A DNA stretch of 64,000 bases from Prevotellaceae bacterium (lineage in GTDB: Bacteria > Bacteroidota > Bacteroidia > Bacteroidales > Bacteroidaceae), in NCBI GenBank assembly GCA_028723455.1, contig JAQYEW010000001.1:62001-126000 (forward strand). The letters run 5' to 3'. Position numbers and translations under genes: made by a program. The notes below the pieces were generated by a model. That model searched no databases. It was not told the origin of the DNA and worked only from the letters and a program-made list of their open reading frames with translations. Positions 51,851-60,948 of the stretch are shown here, piece after piece. The stretch's first letter is position 1. Each line of letters opens with the position of its first letter.

Positions 51851-53257
51851 TTATTTCTCCATCACCATCGTTACGATGCTTAGAGAAGGCAGGGTGGTGA
51901 AGATGGTTCTGTTCTTCTGTTTGTCGTTGATGGGCAAAGGTTCACAATCCTCCGTACGGCTCGTGCGGAAAATCGCTTTCAACCGATAGCCTTTGGGAAG
52001 ATTGACCTCCGTAGTACGCGAACCACGTTCGGCGTTAAGTGTAACATAAACCAGCTGCTTGCCATCAGGGCTTTGTGCCGCCAGTCCATGCTCATCATCG
52101 ACATCCATCCAGCGATAGCCCACAGGAATGAAACGTGAGAACATCTGGCGTACATAATAATTATGGTGCCGACGGAACGTACCCCACGTGCTGTCGCACA
52201 TGACCAAACTCCATTGGTCGTAGTTCTCCTCTACATATTGCCAGTCGCACCACACATCGGGCTGCAAATAGCGAATGTCGTCTACCAATCGCTGTGCCAT
52301 GCGTAAATTGCCATGAATCCCTTTTCCGCCATCGCCAGTCTCGCTTTGCCACAAGCGGATGTCCAGGCTATCACACAGTTCTCTCAGACGCTTACGCTGT
52401 TCGTTGTCAGCCTTGTAGGTATGTGTGTTCCATTGCCCCACCAACTTCAAGACATCTGCCCGGTCATAAGCTTTCAGGTCAATGATGGATTGCATCACAC
52501 TGGTTTCGTCGGCTGCTGAGATTACCGTACTGAGACCACTACGGTCTAACTCACGACGAAGCACCTTAATCATGGCTATCTGGCCCTCGACACTAAAATG
52601 ACACCCCTCTTGTCCTCCGTTCTGGTACCAATAGTCGGTAACCGGCTCATTAAAAGGGTCAAGCGTTGCAAACTCGATACCGTAAGTATCCTTATAGTGC
52701 TTACATACATCTACCAGATAGCGGGCAAAGCTCTCGTACATGGCAGGAGCCACATTATCGTCAGTAGCTTTTTTTGCCCCGCCCACACATCCGCTGACTG
52801 TCATCCACCAAGGCGCGCTATTTGAGAACGCCTCGAATATGGCATCCGGACGCTTGCGTTTAATCATAAGCATGATACGTCGCTGGGCCTCATCGGCTTG
52901 CCAGTTATAGGCACTGTCCGGATGTACTTTAAAGCCTTCCAACTCTGCCCTCAAACCTTTGCCACCGGAAGCACCGAAGTGGTGTGGGTCGCAATTTGTC
53001 CAATGCGGGTCATCTCCACCTCCAATATTATAGCGGAAGACATTATAGTTAAGCCCTTGGGGAGAAACCAACCAGTCAATAAGGCTGTCCAAGCGTTCCT
53101 CGTCCCATCTTCCGCTTTGGGCTGCCCACCAACACAGACTGGTGCCCCAGCCTTGGCAAATACGTTCCTTCTTCAGCGGACGAATAGAATAACTTTCACC
53201 TGCCATACACACGGAAGAGAGCAACAGAGCAAATAATGTAAGTAACGTTTTTTTCAT
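51851..53257 (-). CDS. Secreted GH30-family glycosidase
   Basis: Glycoside hydrolase of 468 residues with a signal peptide (KKTLLTLFALLLSSVCMAG). The TIM barrel has EAFSNSAPWWMTVSG (142-156), acid/base E204 in LDPFNEPVTDYW, and nucleophile E306 in LWQSETGDGG. The C-terminal beta-sandwich (about 390-468) is the usual GH30 side domain. Best recalled relatives are endo-beta-1,6-galactanase-like members of subfamily 5, so galactan side chains are a possible target. I chose ATG 53257 because the 22 residues upstream lack signal features and cross the leader hairpin. No promoter seen; it may share the mmd operon transcript. Confidence 0.87.
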   Translation of the reverse strand: MKKTLLTLFALLLSSVCMAGESYSIRPLKKERICQGWGTSLCWWAAQSGRWDEERLDSLIDWLVSPQGLNYNVFRYNIGGGDDPHWTNCDPHHFGASGGKGLRAELEGFKVHPDSAYNWQADEAQRRIMLMIKRKRPDAIFEAFSNSAPWWMTVSGCVGGAKKATDDNVAPAMYESFARYLVDVCKHYKDTYGIEFATLDPFNEPVTDYWYQNGGQEGCHFSVEGQIAMIKVLRRELDRSGLSTVISAADETSVMQSIIDLKAYDRADVLKLVGQWNTHTYKADNEQRKRLRELCDSLDIRLWQSETGDGGKGIHGNLRMAQRLVDDIRYLQPDVWCDWQYVEENYDQWSLVMCDSTWGTFRRHHNYYVRQMFSRFIPVGYRWMDVDDEHGLAAQSPDGKQLVYVTLNAERGSRTTEVNLPKGYRLKAIFRTSRTEDCEPLPINDKQKNRTIFTTLPSLSIVTMVMEK

Positions 53258-53279
53258 GTTTTTAGGGAGATTAACAACA

Positions 53280-53315
53280 GGGGCGCAGTTTGCAAGAAAA
53301 TGCACGCTGCGTCCC
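53280..53315. other. Strong hairpin upstream of the GH30 gene
   Basis: GGGGCGCAG pairs with CTGCGTCCC, then after a 2-base mismatch TGCA pairs with TGCA around AGAAAA. It lies in the 85-base gap after oadB, 22 bases before the GH30 start. With no T tract it is not a classic terminator; it may be an mRNA-processing or translation-control structure. Confidence 0.55.
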
Positions 53316-53342
53316 ATATTCAAGTCAATACATTTTTATCAG

Positions 53343-54629
53343 TTAACCAAGGAAACTAAGCAGAATGCCGGCTGCTACTGCAGACCCGATCACACCGGCC
53401 ACATTAGGCCCCATGGCATGCATCAATAGGAAATTGCTGGGGTCAGCCTTCTGTCCCTCCACCTGACTAACACGTGCAGCCATGGGTACGGCACTCACAC
53501 CGGCCGATCCGATCAGGGGATTGATTTTTTTCTTCAGGAACAGGTTCATCAACTTTGCCATCAAGACACCACCTGCAGAACCAATACCAAAAGCAACCAC
53601 ACCCACACACATAATGCCCATGGTTTGCCAGTTCAAGAACGAAGTGGCATTGGCCGTCGCCCCAACGGTAAGACCGAGACAGATGACGACGATATTGTTC
53701 AACTCGTTTTGAGCGGCTCTGCTCAAACGTTCTACAACACCGCTCTCCTTCATCAGATTACCTAACATCAAGCAGCCAACCAACGTGCCTGCGGATGGAA
53801 CTATCAAGCTCACAACAATTACAACCATAATTGGGAACAGGATGCGTTCTTTCTTCGTTACGCTACGCAGTTGGTCCATACGAATCATGCGCTCGTTCTT
53901 GGTAGTCAGCAGGCGCATGATGGGAGGTTGGATAACCGGAACAAGCGCCATATAACTGTAGGCGGCCACAGCAATGGGTCCTAACAGCTCGGGAGCAAGC
54001 TTAGAAGTCAGAAAGATTGCCGTCGGGCCATCGGCACCACCAATAATGCCAATGCTGCCGGCCTGAGCTGCCGTGAACCCAAAAATAGGAATATCAATCT
54101 GTGTAATTAGGAAAGTAGCAAAGATACCAAGCTGAGCAGCGGCACCCAACAGCAGACTCTTGGGATTGGCGATCAGCGGCCCGAAGTCCGTCATGGCACC
54201 TACTCCCAGAAAAATAAGGCAGGGATAAACACCTGTCTTAACACCGATGTACAGGATGTCCAGCAAGCCGCCTTTTTTCAGGATATGGGCATAACTCTGA
54301 TAATTTGCGTTTGTGGGATCCAAGAAATCGCTCCACAACTGGCTGTCGTAAAGCCCGGCTCCAGGCAGATTGGCTAACAGCATACCGAAGGCAATAGGCA
54401 GCAACAAGAGAGGTTCATACTTCTTCACGATGGCCAGATAGAGCAGAAAGCACCCGATAGCTATCATTACCAGATACTTCCAGCCCTCTCCAACAAAAAA
54501 CCTCAAGATTCCCATTTCTCCGACAAACTTGTCAATGCCGTTCGCCGCATTAAAATCCTGCGAAAATACAGGCAATGCCACGACAAGCATACAGACTATC
54601 AGAATAAAATAGCGACCAACAGTTTTCAT
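53343..54629 (-). CDS. oadB: Na+-translocating decarboxylase beta subunit
   Basis: Membrane subunit of 428 residues (OadB/MmdB/GcdB family). It decarboxylates carboxybiotin and pumps Na+ outward. Family motifs are IGVKTGVYPCLIFLGVGAMTDFGPLI (read in parts, near 108-133), the sodium-site GIIGGADGPTAIF (about 196-208) and the central YMALVPVIQPPIM. The N-terminal 24 residues look like a leader or first helix followed by a periplasmic segment. Last member of the mmdA-oadG-carrier-oadB operon. Confidence 0.94.
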   Translation of the reverse strand: MKTVGRYFILIVCMLVVALPVFSQDFNAANGIDKFVGEMGILRFFVGEGWKYLVMIAIGCFLLYLAIVKKYEPLLLLPIAFGMLLANLPGAGLYDSQLWSDFLDPTNANYQSYAHILKKGGLLDILYIGVKTGVYPCLIFLGVGAMTDFGPLIANPKSLLLGAAAQLGIFATFLITQIDIPIFGFTAAQAGSIGIIGGADGPTAIFLTSKLAPELLGPIAVAAYSYMALVPVIQPPIMRLLTTKNERMIRMDQLRSVTKKERILFPIMVVIVVSLIVPSAGTLVGCLMLGNLMKESGVVERLSRAAQNELNNIVVICLGLTVGATANATSFLNWQTMGIMCVGVVAFGIGSAGGVLMAKLMNLFLKKKINPLIGSAGVSAVPMAARVSQVEGQKADPSNFLLMHAMGPNVAGVIGSAVAAGILLSFLG

Positions 54630-54658
54630 GGTTTTAGGATAAGGGATTAAGAAATGAA

Positions 54659-55348
54659 TTATTCTATGTCCACCAGGATATCACCCTGATTCACCTGTTG
54701 CTCGCATTGAACCATCACGGCTTTTACCGTACCGGCCTGTTCCGCACAGATGTTGTTCTCCATCTTCATGGCTTCCATGGTCAAGACCACGTCCCCACGC
54801 TGCACCTTATCACCGGCCTTTACCTTGATCTGCTTGATGGTTCCGGGTAGTGGGGCCAGCACGGTACTTGAACCTGCCGGCACAGGAGCGGGCTGGGGCA
54901 CACATTTAGGAGCCGGCTGACCATCACTTTGCAAGCAGACGAGAATGTCTCCTTGGTTTACGTTCTGACCCAGTGTTACGCTCACCTTGGCCACTGTGGC
55001 ATCGTGTTCAGCGACGATATCGTTGGCCATCTTCATGGCCTCCATGACAATCACCACCTGACCACGCTTCACTTTATCGCCTTCCTTGACACGGATTTCC
55101 GTAATCGTGCCCGGCAGGGGCGAGCTTACATTCTCCGCAACACCAGCAGCCGTTGCGGGACGTTTTAAGACTCCGGTTGACACCGCAGCACCAGAGGGAC
55201 GCACCACAGAGGCCACTTGGGCAGAAGACTTCTGAGGAAGCTCAACACTGTAGGTTTTATTGTTAACGGAAACCTTCAAGCCTTCTGCCGACTCTTCCAC
55301 GCTGGCTTTATAGTCCTTACCGTTAATCTTGAATGCAAATTCTTTCAT
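54659..55348 (-). CDS. Biotin carrier subunit with two biotinyl domains
   Basis: Carrier of 229 residues. The N-terminal part (1-40; EFAFKINGKDYKASVEES) resembles the start of decarboxylase carrier (gamma-type) subunits. Two full biotinyl domains follow. Domain 1 (about 74-140) has biotinyl lysine K106 in EAMKM. Domain 2 (about 163-229) has K195 in EAMKM. They are joined by a Pro-rich linker (PAPKCVPQPAPVPAG). The domains are similar but not identical, so this is an old duplication, not an assembly artefact. Sister carriers normally have one domain. I chose ATG 55348 because the 14 residues upstream are unrelated. Confidence 0.9.
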   Translation of the reverse strand: MKEFAFKINGKDYKASVEESAEGLKVSVNNKTYSVELPQKSSAQVASVVRPSGAAVSTGVLKRPATAAGVAENVSSPLPGTITEIRVKEGDKVKRGQVVIVMEAMKMANDIVAEHDATVAKVSVTLGQNVNQGDILVCLQSDGQPAPKCVPQPAPVPAGSSTVLAPLPGTIKQIKVKAGDKVQRGDVVLTMEAMKMENNICAEQAGTVKAVMVQCEQQVNQGDILVDIE

Positions 55349-55393
55349 AGAATCGTTTTTGCTTATGATATTGTTTGAAATGAATAACACTCC

Positions 55394-55735
55394 CTATATG
55401 CGGGGATTGAGTTGACTATGCCAATGGCTGTCTTCGTGCGAGAGCGTGAGAACACCGCTCTCCGTATCATGAGCGTCATTCTGATAAAGGTAAAGAGCCA
55501 TGGCCACTGCCGCCAGGTCTTCCGCGCTGTCCTCCTGTATTGGTTGAGTTTTTGCAGAGGAAGCAGCCGCATGAGCGGCATGCTTCTGTTCTGCTTCACT
55601 TAGTTTGCCAAAGAGCCACAGCACCAACACCAGAATAAAAAGTATGATAAAAACCGTCGCGATAGAAATCTCCGCGATGCTCCATCGGTCAATCCATTCG
55701 GTTAGGTTAACTGCAAGAATATTCATTTTCAGCAT
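55394..55735 (-). CDS. oadG: OadG-family decarboxylase small membrane subunit
   Basis: Single-span membrane protein of 113 residues. One helix (about 20-42, IAEISIATVFIILFILVLVL) is followed by a charged cytoplasmic tail, as in OadG, which joins the carrier/transferase to the membrane pump. The helix-edge LFGKLSEAEQK is typical. It starts 2 bases after mmdA stops. Sequence is poorly conserved in this family; operon position gives most of the support. M4 (55726) is an alternative start. Confidence 0.85.
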   Translation of the reverse strand: MLKMNILAVNLTEWIDRWSIAEISIATVFIILFILVLVLWLFGKLSEAEQKHAAHAAASSAKTQPIQEDSAEDLAAVAMALYLYQNDAHDTESGVLTLSHEDSHWHSQLNPRI

Positions 55736-55737
55736 CT

Positions 55738-57312
55738 TTATAGAGGAATATTACCGTGTTTCTTCGCGGGATTCACCTGCTTCTTGCTACGCATTTGCTC
55801 CAAGGCACGGATTACGCGGAAACGTGTATTGCGAGGTTCGATAACATCATCGATATAGCCATATTTGGCAGCGTTATAGGGGTTGGCGAACAGTTTGGTG
55901 TACTCATCCTCCTTCTCCTTGATGAAGGCCTTGGCTTCCTCCACCTTGCCCTCATCCTTCAGAGCCTTAGCCTCCTTGGCATACAACACGCTGGCAGCGC
56001 CCGCAGCACCCATAACGGCAATCTCTGCAGAGGGCCATGCATAGTTGATATCGCCGCGCAATTGCTTGCAGCTCATCACGATGTGGCTACCGCCATAACT
56101 CTTACGCAAGGTAACAGTAATCTTGGGTACGGTGGCTTCGCCATAGGCATACAGCAACTTGGCGCCGTGCAGGATAACGGCATTGTATTCCTGACCCGTA
56201 CCGGGCAGGAAACCGGGAACGTCAACCAAGGTTACGATAGGAATATTAAAGCAATCGCAGAAGCGGACAAATCGTGCGGCCTTACGGCTGGCATTGCTAT
56301 CCAATACGCCGGCCAACTGCTTGGGCTGATTGGCGACAATTCCCACACTCTGACCGTTGAAACGGGCAAAACCGATGATGATATTGCGCGCAAAATTAGG
56401 CTGGATTTCAAAGAATTCTCCGTTATCAGTAATTCCGGCAATCACCTGATACATGTCGTATGGCATATTTGGGTTCTCCGGAATAATCTCGTTCAGATAG
56501 TCCTCCATACGATTGATGGGATCGGTGCAGGGTTTCTCGGGCGTACGTTCCAAGTTATTTTGGGGAATGTAGCTCAAGAGCTGCTTGATCATCGCAATGG
56601 CCTCTTCCTCGGTGCTGGCCGTAAAGTGCGTAACACCGCTCTTTGTACTATGCACGCTGGCGCCGCCCAACTGTTCTTGCGTAACGTCCTCGCCAAGCAC
56701 GGTCTTTACCACGGCAGGACCTGTCAGGAACATATAGCTGGATCCTTCCATCATCAGAGTGAAATCCGTCAGCGCAGGGCTATATACCGCACCGCCGGCA
56801 CAAGGGCCCATGATGGCGCTAATCTGGGGGATGACACCGCTGGCCATAATATTACGCTGGAAAATCTCGGCATAACCTGCCAAGGCATTGATACCTTCCT
56901 GAAGGCGGGCGCCGCCCGAGTCGTTAAGACCGATGACAGGAGCACCCACTTTCATGGCAATGTCCATCACCTTGCAAATCTTGCTGGCAAGCATTTCAGA
57001 CAACGAACCTGCGCTGACGGTGAAGTCCTGAGCAAAAACATAAACAAGGCGGCCTGAAATAGTACCGCTGCCGGTTACCACGCCATCGCCCAGGAAACGC
57101 TTCTTCTCCATGCCAAAATTGTAGCAACGGTGCTCTACGAACATATCCATTTCCTCGAAACTGCCCTCATCCAGCAACATGGCAATGCGCTCCCGGGCAG
57201 TAAACTTGCCTTTGGCATGCTGTTTCTCAATAGCCTTTTCGCCACCGCCCAAACGCGCTTTCTGGCGCAGGGCAATTAGCTCTTGAATTTTTTCTGTCTG
57301 CGTACTCATCAA
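55738..57312 (-). CDS. mmdA: Methylmalonyl-CoA decarboxylase alpha subunit (carboxyltransferase)
   Basis: Carboxyltransferase of 524 residues, paralogous to pccB in this window. It takes CO2 from methylmalonyl-CoA onto carrier biotin, forming propionyl-CoA. Motifs are [39 protein letters not shown] and the terminal KKHGNIPL. A longer N-terminus ([20 protein letters not shown]) distinguishes it from PccB. Association with oadG and oadB makes it the transferase of a Na+-pumping decarboxylase. The first two codons are both ATG; the second (57309) is equally likely. Confidence 0.93.
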   Translation of the reverse strand: MMSTQTEKIQELIALRQKARLGGGEKAIEKQHAKGKFTARERIAMLLDEGSFEEMDMFVEHRCYNFGMEKKRFLGDGVVTGSGTISGRLVYVFAQDFTVSAGSLSEMLASKICKVMDIAMKVGAPVIGLNDSGGARLQEGINALAGYAEIFQRNIMASGVIPQISAIMGPCAGGAVYSPALTDFTLMMEGSSYMFLTGPAVVKTVLGEDVTQEQLGGASVHSTKSGVTHFTASTEEEAIAMIKQLLSYIPQNNLERTPEKPCTDPINRMEDYLNEIIPENPNMPYDMYQVIAGITDNGEFFEIQPNFARNIIIGFARFNGQSVGIVANQPKQLAGVLDSNASRKAARFVRFCDCFNIPIVTLVDVPGFLPGTGQEYNAVILHGAKLLYAYGEATVPKITVTLRKSYGGSHIVMSCKQLRGDINYAWPSAEIAVMGAAGAASVLYAKEAKALKDEGKVEEAKAFIKEKEDEYTKLFANPYNAAKYGYIDDVIEPRNTRFRVIRALEQMRSKKQVNPAKKHGNIPL

Positions 57313-57350
57313 TTATAATTTAATGTGGTTTCTGTATTCTTTACAGGACA

Positions 57351-57358
57351 CAAATTTA
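57351..57358 (-). promoter_or_regulatory. Bacteroidetes -7 box for the mmd operon
   Basis: TAAATTTG on the minus strand, 38 bases before mmdA; no B12-riboswitch motifs are seen in this shorter leader. Confidence 0.5.
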
Positions 57359-57401
57359 GGCTTTATTCTTTACATAGCCACCTTTCTCTATGTTTTTTTT
57401 C

Positions 57402-57409
57402 TACCTTTG
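57402..57409 (+). promoter_or_regulatory. Bacteroidetes -7 box for the MATE gene
   Basis: TACCTTTG, 19 bases before ATG 57429; it excludes the earlier in-frame ATG at 57390. Confidence 0.6.
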
Positions 57410-57428
57410 TATCCGAATTAAAAAGAAT

Positions 57429-58820
57429 ATGGACGAAAAGCACCTTACAGAACTTGGCACGGAGCGTATCCCCCGCCTCTTGTTAAAATACGCCATGCCT
57501 GCAATTGCGGCGATGGTTGCCGCCAGTGTTCTGAACATCGTTGACAGTTTTTTTATCGGAAACTATGCCGGCAAGAATGCCATCAGCGGCATGGCCGCCA
57601 CATTGCCTTTCATTAACCTGGCCACAGCCTTCGGCGCCATGGTAGGTGTTGGAGCGGGTAGCGTCATTAGTATCCGTCTGGGGCAAAAGGATGCGCAAAC
57701 AGCCAATCATGTCCTGGGCAATACCATTACATTGAACATTCTCATTGGCTTACTCGTAACCATCATTGGTCTCTTGGGAATGGACACCTTTCTCTATTGG
57801 TTCGGTGCCAGCGACATTACCGCACCTTATGCCAAGGACTATATGCAGGTTTTGCTTCTGGGAAACATCGTCAGCCACAGTTTTTTCGGACTGAACAGCG
57901 TGCTGCGCGCTGGAGGCCATCCCCAAACAGCCATGTATTGCACGCTGTTGGCCGTAGCCCTGAACTGCGTTTTAGACCCACTGTTCATCATCGTTATGGA
58001 TTGGGGGATCAGTGGCGCCGCATGGGCCACCGTCCTTAGTCAATTAGTGAGTCTGCTGTGGCAACTGCGCATTCTGAACAGGTCCGCAGAGGTACTCCAC
58101 TTCACCCCTGGCACATACAAGCTCCATCCCTCCATCGTGCGGCAGATTCTTGCCATCGGCGCCAGCCCCTTCCTTACGAACGCCTGCGCCAGCCTGGTCG
58201 TGCTTTTCATTAACCAGAGTATGCGCCGATGGGGAGACACCCTGCCCATTGAGAACGGCGGAGACGCTGCTTTAGCGGCCTATGGCATCGACAACCGCGT
58301 GGTGTTCTTCTTCCTGATGATTGTCATTGGGCTGAACCACGGCATGCAGCCCATTGCAGGCTACAACTGGGGGGCACGGCAAGACCACCGTGTACGCAAG
58401 GTACTAATTCTTACGATGATAGCTGCCACATGTGTAACTACCATTGGCTTTCTCACAGGCGAGTTCTTCCCCCATCAGGTTGTAGGCATTTTTATCAAGG
58501 ACGCACCCGAGGTAACAGCCATTGCCGCCCGCGGCTTCCGCATCGACGTTGCTGTATTCCCCATCGTGGGTGCCCAGATGGTTATCAGCAGTTTCTTCCA
58601 AAGTATTGGCCATGCAGGCAAGAGCATCTTCCTTTCTATGACTCGCCAAATGCTGTTCTTGATTCCCGGCCTCTATATCCTGCCGTTGTGGTTCGGTTTT
58701 GATGGTGTATGGTGGGCCATACCACTGAGCGACCTCCTCAGTTTCTTCGTTGCCGTGGGTATGCTGATGTGGCTGGTTCGTCATCTACGCAAACGCAATG
58801 AAACGCATCGGACTACTTAG
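57429..58820 (+). CDS. MATE family efflux transporter
   Basis: Twelve-helix multidrug/organic-cation exporter of 463 residues. It begins LGTERIPRLLLKYAMPAIAAM, then NIVDSFFIGNYAGKNAISG, the usual first two helices. The helix-7 counterpart is NHGMQPIAGYNWGAR (about 300-314). Driven by Na+ or H+; substrate unknown. Its last 23 bases overlap the phosphoesterase start, so the two are coupled. Confidence 0.93.
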   Translation: MDEKHLTELGTERIPRLLLKYAMPAIAAMVAASVLNIVDSFFIGNYAGKNAISGMAATLPFINLATAFGAMVGVGAGSVISIRLGQKDAQTANHVLGNTITLNILIGLLVTIIGLLGMDTFLYWFGASDITAPYAKDYMQVLLLGNIVSHSFFGLNSVLRAGGHPQTAMYCTLLAVALNCVLDPLFIIVMDWGISGAAWATVLSQLVSLLWQLRILNRSAEVLHFTPGTYKLHPSIVRQILAIGASPFLTNACASLVVLFINQSMRRWGDTLPIENGGDAALAAYGIDNRVVFFFLMIVIGLNHGMQPIAGYNWGARQDHRVRKVLILTMIAATCVTTIGFLTGEFFPHQVVGIFIKDAPEVTAIAARGFRIDVAVFPIVGAQMVISSFFQSIGHAGKSIFLSMTRQMLFLIPGLYILPLWFGFDGVWWAIPLSDLLSFFVAVGMLMWLVRHLRKRNETHRTT

Positions 58821-59286
58821 CGACACCCATGCTTATTGGGACCCACGCTTCGAACAGTATTTCCGGGACGTGGACGAAATTTGGCACGCCGGCGACATCG
58901 GTTCGCTTGATGTTGTCCTTCGGCTCCAGGAACTGGCTCCTTTGAGAGCCGTTCACGGGAATATCGACGGTGGAGATATAAGACGCATATATCCTGAGTT
59001 GCTACGTTGGGACTGTGAGGGACTAAGCGTGCTCATGACCCATATCGGTGGTTATCCCGGCCGCTATGCGCCCAACATACGCAAGCTTATCCTTCAGCAT
59101 CCTCCCGGGCTTTTCATCTCCGGCCACAGCCACATTCTCAAGGTAATGCCCGATCCACAACTGGGGCTCTTGCATATCAATCCGGGAGCAGCCGGCCTGC
59201 AAGGTTGGCAAACCGTACGTACCTTGATACGCTTCAGCGTAAGCGAAGCCAAAGTCCACGACCTTGAAGTGATTGAACTGGTTTAA
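58798..59286 (+). CDS. YfcE/MJ0936-type metallophosphoesterase
   Basis: Small phosphodiesterase of 162 residues. Metal-binding residues are visible in ISDTHAYWD-like LLSDTHAYWD (6-15), HAGDIGS (35-41), VHGNIDGG (52-59), LMTHIG (about 79-84) and ISGHSHI (about 104-110). That is the complete set for a calcineurin-like fold. Members act on model phosphodiesters or cyclic nucleotides; physiological substrate unknown. It starts inside the end of the MATE gene in another frame. Confidence 0.92.
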   Translation: MKRIGLLSDTHAYWDPRFEQYFRDVDEIWHAGDIGSLDVVLRLQELAPLRAVHGNIDGGDIRRIYPELLRWDCEGLSVLMTHIGGYPGRYAPNIRKLILQHPPGLFISGHSHILKVMPDPQLGLLHINPGAAGLQGWQTVRTLIRFSVSEAKVHDLEVIELV

Positions 59287-59745
59287 AAGAATCTTCCAAA
59301 ATTATCAATATGCAAGGAAATACGGGAATACGCTATCACTTTGCATTTTCACAAACACCAGAAAATGCCAAAAGAAACAGAAAGCAAAGATACAGAGGCC
59401 GATTTTCAATAAAAACAAAACACTGTATTACAGCCAAATACATTTTTTCCCGATTCACTCTTACATATATAAACTACGCCGTTAGGACAAGAAAACGCAC
59501 AAAAGAAACTGACCATAAACCAAGCAAAAACATATAATAGAAATGGTCAAAACATATAGAAGAAACGAATCAAACATCTATTAAAAAGAAAACAAGCAAG
59601 GAAACGGAGGCAAAAGACACGTGGAAAGGGGACTTTTAGTCCTATAAGTAATCGGGGTACAGCAAAAAGTAAAATATCATTTTGACGTAAAAAAAGCGAA
59701 TTATCAGTCAATTTGGCAAATACGATTCAATTAAAGAATCCACCA
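59287..59745. other. Convergent intergenic region, A-rich
   Basis: Between the 3' ends of the phosphoesterase and the outer-membrane-type gene. It holds degenerate palindromic-type repeats (59526-59582) and otherwise A-rich DNA. Two overlapping plus-strand open frames (59273-59485 and 59310-59537) encode Lys/Arg-rich strings without family likeness and are not called. No strong terminator found. Confidence 0.5.
59526..59582. repeat. Degenerate tandem A/T units (locus 4)
   Basis: Units of 23 bases beginning AAAAACATATAATAG, AAAACATATAGAAG and AAACATCTATT. The first two units end GGTC and AATC. The junction TGGTCAAAAC is shared with the 39.3 kb array (TTGGTCAAAAC), but the right palindrome arms have decayed. 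Confidence 0.5.
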
Positions 59746-60948
59746 TCACGAACCCTTTTTCCTAAACTGCTTAATTACAAAAGAAGGGGAAACACGGAAA
59801 TAGACTCCGAAATCAAAGACAAAATGACGATTGCCGGATGATTGGGCATACATCGCGCCCAAATGCGCACCTAAGCGATAGTCTGGGCTAAAGACATAAG
59901 TGTAATCAACGAGGGCATAGGTGGTGTGCATACCGCGGAAGGTAAGACCAGGTGTTTTTATGCTAAGGGTGGAGAAGAAAGGACTGCCATAGAGGTTGGC
60001 ATAACGACGAGGAATCTCGACATGCCCCAATTCCACGCCCCAACGCTTCCAGAGCGTAGCGCCCACAGAGGCGTGCATTGCCATACCCGTGTCGTAGGGC
60101 CACAAGGTACCACTCTGCTGATAACTGCCCATGAGGTTCATTTCCGCCTTCAAAGCGGTAAGGAAGGACGAGGCGCGGGGCACATAATCCGCACGCAAAC
60201 CCGCACTCGTGTTGCAAAGCGTTTGCACGCCCATCGCCGTTGTATCCTGCTCGCCACCTCGGTGCTGGATCAGTACTTGCAAGGGCAGGCTCCATCGCAA
60301 GGGCGAGGTTTCCCCACCCCATCGCAGCGTGGCATTGGTGCCCACGGTAAAAGCTTCTTGATGGCTATCCATTTCAAAGATATAGCTCTGCCAGTTAATC
60401 CAAGTGTCCAAGTGAATATGTCTGCGATTCAGCAGGATCTGGAAACCAGTTTCAGGGTCGGCACTTAAGTTCTGCTCAGGATTGAAGAGAGGAAGAATCA
60501 AGCGATGGTTCTGCGCTCCATGAATCTTACCTAAGACCAGGGAGAGATACTTAAAATCAGCCTGTACCCGAAAGAATGGAAGCACATGAGCCCCCCGCTG
60601 GTATTGGTTTCCTTTCCAAGCGGCGATATCGTGATAGGCATAGTTGGGATACTTGTTGGCTCCGTTGTAAACCAAGGCATGCAGACCAAGTTCCAAAGCC
60701 ACACGTCCGAGGGGTTGATAGCTCAGGCGGGGCTGCAGCCAGAAGCCTGGCAAGGAATAGCCTTTCGCCAAGGGGGAGTCGTACTCGTTATCACGGAAAA
60801 ATGCCAGGGCGTCAAGCTTCACACCCAACTGCTGGATTGCCGCCGTATCCAAGCGCAACGATTCGCACTCCAACTGATCCCACAGCTGAGCCCTGACATT
60901 CACGACGCTTACAAGAAACAAAACGAAAAGCCAACGAGCCGGACGCAT
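59746..60948 (-). CDS. Outer-membrane-type beta-barrel protein, unknown
   Basis: Exported protein of 400 residues with a signal peptide (RPARWLFVLFLVSVVNVRA). The rest is an alternation of aromatic and polar residues in short strands (LGVKLDALAFFRDNEYDS; FPYAHHD-like stretches; FVFDFGVYFRVSP near the end), as in outer-membrane barrels. I recognise no family. Its GTG/ATG start overlaps the dedA stop by one base (TGATG), so it is coupled to dedA. The Lys/Arg-rich end (IKQFRKKGS) differs from the Phe end of classic BAM substrates. Confidence 0.75.
   Translation of the reverse strand: MRPARWLFVLFLVSVVNVRAQLWDQLECESLRLDTAAIQQLGVKLDALAFFRDNEYDSPLAKGYSLPGFWLQPRLSYQPLGRVALELGLHALVYNGANKYPNYAYHDIAAWKGNQYQRGAHVLPFFRVQADFKYLSLVLGKIHGAQNHRLILPLFNPEQNLSADPETGFQILLNRRHIHLDTWINWQSYIFEMDSHQEAFTVGTNATLRWGGETSPLRWSLPLQVLIQHRGGEQDTTAMGVQTLCNTSAGLRADYVPRASSFLTALKAEMNLMGSYQQSGTLWPYDTGMAMHASVGATLWKRWGVELGHVEIPRRYANLYGSPFFSTLSIKTPGLTFRGMHTTYALVDYTYVFSPDYRLGAHLGAMYAQSSGNRHFVFDFGVYFRVSPSFVIKQFRKKGS

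Noticed and set aside
55756-57057. 433-residue plus-strand frame opposite mmdA
   Set aside because: Antisense shadow of a strongly conserved carboxyltransferase; it has no recognisable domain.
59273-59537. Two overlapping small frames after the phosphoesterase
   Set aside because: Lys/Arg-rich low-complexity products, no start-site support, and the region carries decayed repeats.
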